The position numbers and the translations under genes are program-made. The notes beneath the pieces are model-generated. The model had not been told where the DNA came from, searched no databases, and saw only the letters and a list, made by a program, of their open reading frames with translations. This document shows, piece after piece, positions 35,401-45,714 of a stretch of DNA of 64,000 nucleotides. Source of the stretch: Nematostella vectensis (Eukaryota; Cnidaria; Anthozoa; Actiniaria; Edwardsiidae); contig NC_064043.1 of assembly GCF_932526225.1 (NCBI RefSeq), positions 4,393,501 through 4,457,500 of the forward strand, written 5' to 3'. Positions within the stretch are counted from its first letter, which is position 1. Each line of letters starts with the position of its first letter.

Positions 35401-38303
35401 TGGTGTTTGCTATGACTATGTGAAAATCTACGATGGTAGTTCTACTTATAGTACCCTGCTGGGCACATTCTGTGGCTCCAATATCCCACCAGTTATTGTG
35501 TCTTCTGGAAGATATCTGTATTTGAAGTTTTACAGCGGCTCATATACCACCAGTACTGGTTTCCAAATTAGATTCAAGCAGATTTACTCCTGTAAGTAGG
35601 GATTATTTTTAATTGTCAAACAGTTTGGACATGTCTTTGTATTCATGCTAATATTTTTGTGAGATTTTTACTGCTGAGTATATATAAAATATGAGATAAT
35701 CACAGACGAAGATGCAATTTCTCTTAAAAGAGAAAAGCAAAAAAATGATGATGATGATGATGATGATCATCATCATCATCGTTGTCGTCATCATCATCAT
35801 TATTATTATTATTATCATCTTGGGCAGAGAACTGTTGGTCAAAACATTATTCGACACACCCAAATACATAGAAGGTGTAATTAATCCAACCCCTCGGTAC
35901 ACAATATTTATTTGAAGAAAGGATCTTTCCCGACATTTTTTCTACGACTTTTGAGCTCCCAGCATACCCTGGTTCCAGAGGGGACCTGGGTGTACTCCTA
36001 CCACGGATACATTCTAAAAGCCGCAACAAAACTGTGTTCACTATAAAGCTGCCCCTGTCGGGACAAATGTAGATTGATCAATCTGGCGTGTATACAGGGG
36101 GTGTGTCAAGTCCGCTAGTCCCCTATGTCTATCCAAGTTGAAGTTTCTGTACACCAGGTCATTAGCCTCCCTCTCAGCCACTGATCTTTTCTTGTGGTTA
36201 ACTCTACTATTATGGTACTTTCAAAGCGTATCTGAAACTTGGTTTTAGTAGAGCCTACATATTGGAAATCGCACATGCCTTACATAGAGCAGATAAACAA
36301 CATTTATATCACTGTTACAGTCGGTTACATAGTGATGATGATGATGATAATTGTACCCTTATACCCTATTACCCTTGTACCAACAAATTAGAAAGTTTTA
36401 ATATTGGAATTTATTTAAAAAAAAGTTAAAGTAAAAAACGTCTATTTTTTTACAGATCCTTCTTCTACAACCTGCACGACCACAAACTCCTTCTCAAAAA
36501 ACAACAATTTGCAACTGTATGCTACCAGCTACAGCAAATATCTAAACAGTCCAAGTTGGCCCTTATCCTATCCAAACAGTATGCAGTGCACATGGGTGAT
36601 CTCTGCGCCCTCTTCATACTACATCAAGTAAGTATTTTATAAACTGAACAATGGCGCATAACTAGGAGGTGCCAAAATGTGGTCTCTCATTCAGGAATTG
36701 AATGAGAATTTAAACTGCACATCCACTCAGAATATCTATGCCTGTATATCCCCTCCTTTGATTTGAATATGTTAATATATTTTAGATGTCTCTGCATTTT
36801 TTTACACTAAAGCAAAGAAAATTGAGCCTTTTTATGTTATAAACATAAACAGCTTTTCGCTTCAAATAACCATCTCATTTGCGAACTACATCTCATTGAT
36901 TTGATGTATGATTTACTAAAGTTAGATATTACAGACCTAAATGATGTAAAAATATATTTTTTCTTTTTCCAAGTGTTTGTCTTTTAGACCCATGATCTCT
37001 GAATTATTTGTTTGGGCAAATCAAAATGGAAATTTTTAATTAAGTTACTGAACGCAAGGTCTATTACTTTGTTAGAAACAGATAAATACCCAAAGTGGCT
37101 AGAACTCAAATAAAAATATATATATTTTCTGTATTTTTTAGGATAACTTCAGTCTCCAAGTCTATGGAGTATGATTTTGGCTGTGATAATGACTACATCA
37201 GAGTGAGAAATGGTAACAGTGCAAGCAGTGGGTTAATTGGTGACTACTGCGGCTCCTCATCCATGTCAGTCCAATCCACCGGCAGCTACATGTGGATTCG
37301 ATTTCGCTCCAACCAAGGCGCCAACATATACACAGGCTTTCAAATCAAGTACATAGCAGTAAAAAAATGTAAGTGATGTTGTTCTGTTCTGTACAGTATA
37401 GTATAGTACCTTACGCAAACTAAAAGTTTCTGGTTAATATTGCTAAAAAAGGACTTGCAAAAGATATATTTTTGTAAAATATATTGTATGGATTTTACTG
37501 GTTTAGTGGGTGTACAGTGGTGTTTGTTATTATTTTATGAAAGAAATAGAAAACTTCTGCTCTGATATAAGCACAAATAACTGTAAAAAGGTATCCTTTA
37601 GTGGGGCTTATATATCCTCACTGCATTAATCTGTTGGTTTTCAAACAATTTAATAATTATAACACAAAGATATTAATCTGATTTTTTTTTTGTGTGTGTA
37701 GCAACTTCTAGCAGCTCACTGACTGGCATAATTGTTGGGGTGCTGGTGGCAATTGGTGTTGTTGTGGGAATCGTAGTGGCAGCCATTTGTTGCTGCAAGA
37801 AAACAGGCCGACCAGGTGCTGTTGCTGTTCCGATGGCTACTACCACAGTCACAACAGTTACCAATGGACCCCCACTTCAACAGCGCCAGCAGCACCCTCC
37901 ACCAGGGCATCCTCCGATGGGTGGTGGATACCCAGGGCAGCAACCAGGTGGACCTCCACCATCCTACGACAGCACCATGCAACAAGGTGGGTCCTATCCA
38001 CCTGGACAACAACCCTACCCTGGACAGCAAGCCTACCAAGGACAACCTGGTGCCTACCCCCAAGGACAGCCTTACCCCGGACAGTCATACCCTCAGGGCC
38101 AGGAGCCTTATCCAGAGAAGGGTGGGTACCCACCAGCAGGGGTGGGGCAGCATTCTGGTCCATACCCAGGTCAGCCCGGAATGGTGGGCCCTCCACCAAT
38201 GGGAGGTCCACCACCTATGGGAGGTCCACCTGGAGGATACCCTCCACCTCCTCCTCCACCAGGTGCTGGCGACCCTGCATATCCTCCGCCTGTTTCTATG
38301 TAA
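32468..38303 (+). CDS. Two-CUB-domain single-pass membrane protein with a Pro/Gly/Gln/Tyr-rich cytoplasmic tail, six exons
   Basis: Exons 32468-32501, 34717-34755, 35220-35591, 36456-36627, 37142-37368 and 37702-38303 have GT-AG introns and sum to 481 codons plus stop. Residues 1-24 (MVNTGLASLYVVLAIFV, then RKNLSLI) form a signal peptide or anchor. CUB1 (about 26-148) has four Cys and the marks CYDYVKIYDG, GTFCGS and TGFQIRFKQ. CUB2 (about 150-282) has QCTWVISAP, DNDYIRVRNG, GDYCGSS and TGFQIKYIA. A transmembrane helix follows (LTGIIVGVLVAIGVVVGIV), ending in a CCCKK stop. The tail, about 165 residues, is a run of PGQ/YPGQ-type repeats with PPSYD (a PPxY WW-domain ligand) and poly-Pro near the end. 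It is likely a cell-surface or secreted-matrix interaction protein; I do not recognise a named orthologue. Exons 1-2 are short and carry the most doubt. Confidence 0.85.
32827..32903. repeat. Inverted repeat in intron 1 of the CUB gene
   Basis: GTGCACATTTTCACAGGACA (32827-32846) pairs imperfectly with TGTCCTGTGAACATTTTTGT (32881-32900), across a 34-nt spacer. It is probably a foldback remnant. Confidence 0.5.
33490..33620. repeat. Dispersed repeat, copy 2
   Basis: Matches the segment at 20620-20830 in order: TTTTTCTTTGGGG, a G-run, a GGAAAA(A/G)GTG-ACCT block, another G-rich tract and GCAGTATCTCCACGGGACG. It lies inside intron 1 of the CUB gene. Confidence 0.55.
35744..35820. repeat. Compound mirror-image trinucleotide microsatellite
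   Basis: About seven ATG/GAT units run directly into CAT/ATC units, then GTTGTCGTC, CATs and ATT units. The first part can fold back on itself. It lies in the intron after CUB1. Confidence 0.8.
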
Positions 38304-40091
38304 CTAGGGGACCGACCATTATCTGGCAGGTCAGTAAAATTTCCAAAATAACAATGGACAATCACTCCTTGGCTGAAAGGCAAAGTAAATTCCAGAGAAA
38401 TAACATCGAGCAAGTTTACTTGCCATAAAAAAGTTTAAGCAGGAAACAGATATGTTACTTCCCATTCAGACATGAAATGATCGACCCTTAAGTCCGCTTT
38501 AGACAGAACAATTTAGTCGTATGCAATTTGCCCACAACATCTCTACAACTCGACTCAGATAGTAGCCTACACCTACAAGTCTTCTACGATGCTCGACGAG
38601 AAAAGTGATGGTTTGTAATTCAGGGCTAAGACATATTGTGCGCAGTTGGCATACAGCTAAATCGTGTTGTCTAAATCTGACTTGTTTTGATTCAAGTTTT
38701 AAATTTGTAAAACTTTGATGGACTTTTTTGGACTTTGAATGTTTTTTTAATGGCAGGAAGGGAAGTCGGTCTTTTATGTAAATACCATTAATAGCTTTTA
38801 ACAAATTAGTGTTCTCATTCAAAGTGAGATATTACAAGTTTAAATACTAAACTAGAGGGGTCTTTTAGCGAAAACGAGGATGCCAATCCAGCCACTACTT
38901 TCAGGCTGTTTAAATTTGAAAATATAGACAGTCGACAATTTGTGAGAAAACTTCAAATTTCATTCTTTCAGTTTGTTTCGAAGTTTTGTGACCTGGTTTG
39001 AGCGGGGACTTCGGTCGGCAGGATTTTCCCTCCTTTAACATGGAAAAATTGGACTTTCCACTGATCAAAACAACAATGGAATAGGTTGTGGGTGGGAGCA
39101 GTTGTCCCAATGGTTACCTCTTGGGTTGTATGTATATATTTATACACGTAAAGAAAAATAAAGCTCTAAATAATTGTATATGATCAATAAGAAGATAAGG
39201 GGTATTCCACATTATCGCGCAGAAAAGATAATGGGTTTTAAGCCGGGACGCGAAGAATATCGTAAGATGTTTATCTGATGGCGGCCTTATGACAAGGGTG
39301 ATTGATCCAGGCGGTGAAAGGTGACTGTTGATGGCTCTGTCGTTGACAGGGTATATAAACACTTCTCTGCAAGCACCTTCTTTCTCTGGTCTGCTTTTTA
39401 GTTAAGCTATGTTGTTGTTAAGGTGTGGCGTAAATTCGCCCCACCATTTCTCGGTTTTAATTTCAATTCGTGTGATCTCTGAAACATTTTGTATACATTT
39501 ATTAATTAATTGAGTGATTACAAATTAGAAAGCCACAATTATCCAAAACAATCAGCCCTGTGTCACTTTATACCGTGTTTACACTGCTCGCACGCTACGC
39601 TGCCTTGTGTTAGATATTCATTACAAGTTCATTATTTGTTGATTAGTACTTTGACCCCCGGCAAAAAAACATTATCATGATATATAGTAGTCTGCAATAT
39701 AAAAGCTCTTTAAAGGACTATGTCAATAATTGTTATTAGTTTACTCAACTGAAGCTAGCCTATGTGTGTTTCATGCTACAGCGTGAAAATGATTGACAGA
39801 CCCCTAGGCATTCTAGAGGGGGGGGGGGGGGGGGTGTAGCATGTTTTCGTCTTTGTAATGTATGTGTTATCTTCTCCCAGCCAAAACCCTAGAAAATCTA
39901 ATGGTTCGTGTAGGTAAAAGATGTCCTGAAAGTGATCGCTACCTCGATGTCGAGAGAAAATATATGATACACAAGCACCTTATAACCAAAACCAAAAATA
40001 ATAAAAGTTTGAATAAATAAAGTATGAAAATGATAGTCTGAATATTATTTATTATTATTGATATCCCCGCGCCATTGTCTTTAACCAAAGT

Positions 40092-40160
<69 letters not shown>

Positions 40161-42886
40161 TTATCAATTTATATTGCGCTTTTTTCATATAATGATCAAA
40201 AGCGCATAAAGTTATTCTCCATTGTATCCATTATCGTATTAAGAAAGATTTCGCTTAGCTTTAGCCAATAATCTTTTACAGTGGTGTCCATGACATGACG
40301 AAAAAACCTGGAAAACGCGCAATTCCAGATAGAGAGAGAAGACACAATTTCTTACAATGGCTATAGGTTCCTTGTATTACGGACTGATTTTCAAAACACA
40401 AATTACGTGAGGCCGAAGTGCACATAACCAGATTTTGGCTTTTGAAGATAATTTTTCCTTGATCATCATTGCCCTGTGTATCAGTTCAGGGACGAAAAGC
40501 TCAAATTTCAATGACACCTTTCAAAAAGTCGCATCAATTTAAAGAAAGTCGCACTTGATATTTTGTTTGCTATAAGTTACTAAGTACTCAGAGAAATTCT
40601 CCGCCTTATTCGATGTGAAATGGGCTTATTTGAAGCGTCACCTCATGTTTTTCCGTCATGTCGGTGTCCATGGAAATGTTTGCTTTTCAAACGCGCGTAG
40701 TCCGAGTTTCCCTGGGCCGAGGGTACGCTTGCCACGCTGATCACCACAGGACTCCCAATAGAATACCCCTCCCCCCATAAAAAAGGACAAGAAGAAGAAA
40801 TGAGAGCCGTACCCTTTGCTAACACTTGTCGTAGAGGGTTGGGTGTAGATCTAGATATTTTACAAAAAAATATATGAAGCAGAAAGGCAACGCTTTTTGG
40901 TGGCCAATGAGATGGGAAGATACGAATCCCCTACGCAAACCCCTTGTGCCTGTCCCCGCTGTAATAAACAATCCCCAAACAGATGAAAAATCGTAGTATT
41001 GATGCCCAACTTAAATGGTCACATCCCTTAATTCCCGTTTTAGCGCTAATAAGACTGAATGAAACTCCCTACGGCAAAAAAAAAAAAACAAATAATAACG
41101 CGATTACAGTTACAGAGACTGGGGCAAATGTTTATGAAAAGCCTTAAAATTCGTCTTCCAACCACAAGAAATCCGTCTTTTGATCTCTTAGCAATGAATG
41201 AATAGATGATATTTACATATAAAGGCGTAGTTGCTTTTATTGAAGATCCTTACCAAATGCCACAAAAATCATAAGCAAACATAAACTACCCTTATTTTTA
41301 TCGCCTCAAAAGAAAATGGCATACTGTGGCTTTTTACCCGTCTGAGTTTGTCAAGTGCTTGGCCTGCTTTTAGCGTTTATGTGACATGCAAATTTCCCGC
41401 AAAGTAGAGATGATGTTCAACGCGACTATATCTTCTCACGCAATGTACCTGACACGCATAGAGTTGACATGACGTCACGTTGAATTAGATTTGAATGCTC
41501 AATCTGTTCAAAATATAAGGTCACGATGAAAGAGAAGGAGAGATAGTAGACGTGCAGGGACCGAATTGGATTCTGAAACCCTAAAGGTAAACGTTTTCCT
41601 CTTAAACTTTCAATCTTTAGGAGAATTAATCATAAACTGCTTTCCAATAGATTGAAAATGGGGCAAAATTATTATATCGAGTGGCAAACAACTGCTTTTT
41701 TCGCTAGATGATGGTTTATTGATACTTTCATTTAAAAAAGGGTTTGCTTAATATGTTATGTTACATCTGCAAGAGTGTTTAAAGAATGTATTGATTTGCT
41801 TGGATGGCTACGCTCAGCATATCACCTATAAAAAGGGCCGATATAATTTCAGTAAGAGAAATGGTAATCATTTATTTTCGCGGAAGGCAAGCGGAAATTG
41901 AATGACAACTGGGCTTTCAGGAAGATAGCAAACAAACACACCGTGGGAAGACAACGCAATCATAACAACTATTAGGAAAAAGTTATTTATAGTTAAAAAA
42001 CATGATATAGCAAAACGACTAAAAAATGGTAAATACCTTTTTCTATTCAGATATTCTTTAGGGTTGGTTCTGACTAGGACGCCTACGCAAGCACAACAAA
42101 CGATATTTTCTCATTCTCATTAGAACACAAGAGCAAGTGCTACAGAACGCAACTGCTTGATTTTCTTTAGTTTTCGATGGTGTTTGACCGATTCTCAATT
42201 GTTCTTGCGTTTGCGTCGTAGGTGAGTATATTGGCGGTCGTGGAGGGCTAGGAGAGCTGCCAGTGTAGTGACGTCATGTTTTGAGCAGGTGAACCACAGG
42301 GAAACCGAGAGATCAGAAGTAAATAAAACAAAGGGGACCAAAAGAAATGATAAAAAAACTAGCGAGGAGATAGCACAATTTAAATCAAAGCTGATCATAT
42401 GCTATAAGGGAGAATGGGGTGAAGTTAAATCGTGTGACATTTAATGCGTTTTTTAATATTCTGTGAATTCTCGTCAATAATTTCCAACTGAAAAACAGCT
42501 TTTCGGTTTTCGCCGTTCAAAATAACGAAATTATATATGGAGCTTTTTGAGTGTTTGGCGCCTTTCATCAGCGAGGTGGCGTGATCGGAAACCAGCTCAG
42601 TGCTGACCAACGGACGCCAGAAGGCAATTTAGCTGTTGGAATCGTCGGCAAGAGTTCGCAGAATATTGAAAAACGAAGTAACTAGTTAATAAATAATAGT
42701 TAATGAATAATATTTATAAAAGCAGACGCCAATACTTCTTTACTTTGCCGTATTCTGCTTTTTTTAGTGCTCGCAAAAATAATAGAGACAAAGCACTTTG
42801 CTTCGCGCTCAGCATTTCTATATTTGTGAATGTTTTTGGTGCCTATCTATGACTTTTTCCAGTTTTAAATCTTCGGACGAAACAAC
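38304..42886. other. Intergenic region between the CUB and Sprouty-like genes
   Basis: No gene is supported. Features seen are candidate poly(A) signals for the CUB gene (AATAAA at 39157-39162, and AATAAATAAA near 40013), a G-run near 39818-39834, and a long AAT microsatellite. An acceptor-like CTTTTTCCAG near 42861 precedes the Sprouty-like frame and may mark a 5'-UTR exon boundary. Confidence 0.5.
40091..40161. repeat. (AAT)n microsatellite, about 23 units
   Basis: Uninterrupted AAT/ATA trinucleotides over about 70 bp. Confidence 0.95.
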
Positions 42887-44698
42887 ATGTCAGGCATAGA
42901 GTCACTGAACGCAAAAACCAGCAAAGACCAGAAAGAAAACATATACCACTCCCTAGAAAACCACAGAGACAAAATAGATCCCATGTTAGGAATTGGACCC
43001 ATTTTACAAACTGGGACATCACGCCACGGTCAGCGGGGAACTGTTACTACGCAACATGTTACCAGGCAACCACTTGTAGGACGAGCAACTGGTCAGTGGG
43101 GCCGCGGGGGACTGGGTGAGGCGCCAAGAGATGGGCCAAGCACAGGGTGCCAAGGATACGCATCTAGAGTGAATTACGTCGAGGAGAGAGGGAGGCCCAT
43201 GAGTGCGACGCCCGCACCGGACCACAACTCGCGTATAGAATCAGTATGGAGTCCCCAACCTGTAATATTAGAGCAAGTGGAGGACAAAGGAAACTGGCGT
43301 AGGGCACGTACATTGCATGGTGTGCTTAGAACGGAGCGGGGAGACATGGTGCCTCCATTATCCGACAGACGGCCAGAGCCGCATGCGATAAGGCGGCGGA
43401 CGGGTTACAAGTTGTATCCGTCACGCACCGAAGTTGCCCGATCAGATAACTCTATTGTTACAAGAGTCGCACAGCATTATATAAATGTTCCGATACCGGG
43501 TAAACGGCCAGGTCAGAATGCGTTTCGACCACAAACTGATAACAAGCCCTGGCCGAAGTCATGCACCGAGAATGCGCCATATGAAAACTCTATTGACGCG
43601 AAAACTGTGCAGGATAACATTAAAGTCATGGTTAAAGACCTGGATCGTGCGGGAGGTGTGCAAACGACTAGCTATGCGAGTGGCTATCAAGGTCGGGAAC
43701 GAAGCATACCCTCCATTAATTCACGAGGGTGTGGGATTAAAACGGACGGCCAAAAAGTCGAAGTAGGCAGGGGTACTGGACCACCTTGTACTACTGAACA
43801 TAGCATCAAGACTAGAGTATCAGATGCGACTAGTAACAACATACTAGAGGTGAAAGTCGACGTACGAAAACCAATATTACTACACGTTAGTCTATCTGAG
43901 GACCATGAACTTACAGAAAAAGAATTAAAATACGAGAGGAAAGCAAGACGAAGGTTGATGCGTAGCTTATCGATACCTCACAGTAAGGTTAGTAGTGCGG
44001 ATGAACTTTGCAGTCCGAAGGATGGGACGGTTCGGATGGACTCACCACAAGGCAAAAACAAGGTTGAGGATGCTAGTGATGACATACGAGTGTCAGACAG
44101 CAATGGGTTAAAAGTACCCAGAGCGCAGCAGTTGCGCAGTAAATCTCTCCCTGTGAACGCGGTCCACAGTCTCCAAAGACTGCGAAGAAAACCATCCAGT
44201 GAGATGTTTCCGCTGCGCTATTTCGCATACCTCGGGAGGCGTTTTCAGCCAAGGGGACGCCTGCCCTCTACGCAAGATATCCACACAGCGCGTCCCATAA
44301 TTCTCACCAGCACAAGCGTCGTGTCTCCCGATGCCTCGGACGGTATTCGTACGCAAATCAATCAACTCCAGCCGGGGTTTGAGACAACACAAAAAGCAAA
44401 CGACTGGACGGAGTGCGTGGAGTGTGCCACGTGCGTTTGTTGCGTTAAGGGGGCTATCTATCACTGCACTAAAGATACAGAGACGGAGGGAGAGATGGCA
44501 GATCAGCCATGCGCATGCGAAGGTCCGTACTGCTTCATTCGCTGGACAATCCTCGGAGCACTGTCTCTTTGCTTGCCGTGCTTATGTTTGTATTTGCCGC
44601 TTCAGGGATGTAGGAAATGCATGCAGCATGCGCGTGGACGAGGCCGGTACTATAAGGACATTGAATTGGAATCCTATTTAGCTTCGCCTGGTCAGTAA
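42887..44698 (+). CDS. Sprouty-like protein with a shortened C-terminal Spry domain, intronless
   Basis: Sprouty proteins are membrane-associated feedback regulators of receptor tyrosine kinase/Ras-ERK signalling. This 603-aa frame starts at the ATG at 42887, after an in-frame TAA at 42866. Residues about 505-585 match the second half of the Cys-rich Spry domain: TCVCCVKGAIYHCTKD, DQPCACEGPYC, then RWTILGALSLCLPCLCLYLP and LQGCRKC. The usual first Cys cluster and the final GCRC-type end are absent. Residues 167-179 (AIRRRTGYKLYPS) resemble the Sprouty c-Cbl TKB-binding motif (AIRxxNEYTEGPS), keeping AIR, the Tyr and the Pro at +4, but with Gly in place of Glu before the Tyr. The rest is long, basic and probably disordered, about twice the length of typical Sproutys. 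It lacks an EVH1 domain, so it is not a Spred. A poly(A) signal AATAAA is at 44770-44775. Confidence 0.85.
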   Translation: MSGIESLNAKTSKDQKENIYHSLENHRDKIDPMLGIGPILQTGTSRHGQRGTVTTQHVTRQPLVGRATGQWGRGGLGEAPRDGPSTGCQGYASRVNYVEERGRPMSATPAPDHNSRIESVWSPQPVILEQVEDKGNWRRARTLHGVLRTERGDMVPPLSDRRPEPHAIRRRTGYKLYPSRTEVARSDNSIVTRVAQHYINVPIPGKRPGQNAFRPQTDNKPWPKSCTENAPYENSIDAKTVQDNIKVMVKDLDRAGGVQTTSYASGYQGRERSIPSINSRGCGIKTDGQKVEVGRGTGPPCTTEHSIKTRVSDATSNNILEVKVDVRKPILLHVSLSEDHELTEKELKYERKARRRLMRSLSIPHSKVSSADELCSPKDGTVRMDSPQGKNKVEDASDDIRVSDSNGLKVPRAQQLRSKSLPVNAVHSLQRLRRKPSSEMFPLRYFAYLGRRFQPRGRLPSTQDIHTARPIILTSTSVVSPDASDGIRTQINQLQPGFETTQKANDWTECVECATCVCCVKGAIYHCTKDTETEGEMADQPCACEGPYCFIRWTILGALSLCLPCLCLYLPLQGCRKCMQHARGRGRYYKDIELESYLASPGQ

Positions 44699-44953
44699 TT
44701 TAAAGGGGCTGTGTCAAAAACAGCCACGGCAAAGCTCAGCGACCCGCAACAATCAATTGTGCGATATCAAATAAAAGCCAAAGAATATACAGGTCGCTTC
44801 TTTGTTATAGCCTTAACTATGCCACAGCCCTTTCATTAGTGCTCACGGACGAGCTTGACAAGTTCTTTACGGACGGAAACCTGGTTTTTGTATAAACATA
44901 CAACCCCATTTTCATGTAACATGGAACTTTTTCTATATGAAAAGTCTGTAGTA

Positions 44954-45395
44954 CAGTGGAACCTGGATTTTACGATACTATGATTTTACGATTACCTCCA
45001 TTTTACGATAGGGTTCCTTTCTCTCGACGGAAATACAGTGAAATGTATAAGAAATTACCTCGATCTAACGATATTGTATACAACGATATTCTCGATTTTA
45101 CGATACAAATCTGTTCTCCCAAGCGTAATTTTGACCTCGATATAACGATATTACTGATTCTGACTATCAACAGAACAACAAAAGTCTTCTTGACTTGTTA
45201 AATACAGATTAGTCTAACAGAGAGTAATTGAATAGTCTAACTCAGAGTACAGTTACAATTTTATCATTTTGTAAAAGTTTATTATTAACCTGACCTCGCT
45301 ACAATGATATTTTCAATGGATTTTCCTTTATATCGTAAATTCGAGGACCTCTTTTTTTTTCGCCCGAGGCATATCGTAAAATAAAGGTTCCATTG
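44954..45395. mobile_element. pogo/Tigger-like MITE between the convergent Sprouty-like and IARS1 genes
   Basis: Ends CAGTGGAACCT and CAATGGAACCT (right end reverse-complemented) form a terminal inverted repeat flanked by TA on both sides. The interior is full of TTTTACGATA/ATATCGTAAA-type motifs, as in the Tc1/mariner pogo group. It is 442 bp and has no transposase frame. Confidence 0.75.
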
Positions 45396-45714
45396 TAAAA
45401 AGAAGTTATAATGTAGAGAGAGAACGCGTGAGAGTGTTTTTTGAAAATAACTGAAGAAAACAATCAATAGAAGTTCAATATATTTATTTTCTCCACAAAT
45501 TGAGAGGATCTGGCGCAATTTTTTAAGTAGCAACATAGAATCCAAAGGATTATTGTAAAGTAATCCAGAGAAGACTCGGGTTAATTAAAATAGTGCTTCA
45601 CTTGGAATACTCAATGTACAGGAGATCAACTATGGAGACTATACTGACTTAACTAATTTAAAATGATTCCTTACTTCAAAAGATATCAGCTTCCTAAGCC
45701 TGGACGGATGACTT

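Noticed and set aside
37716..38428. Long open frames on both strands over the CUB gene tail
   Set aside because: They are shadows of the Pro/Gly-rich coding exon; only the frame continuous with the transmembrane segment fits splicing and family pattern.
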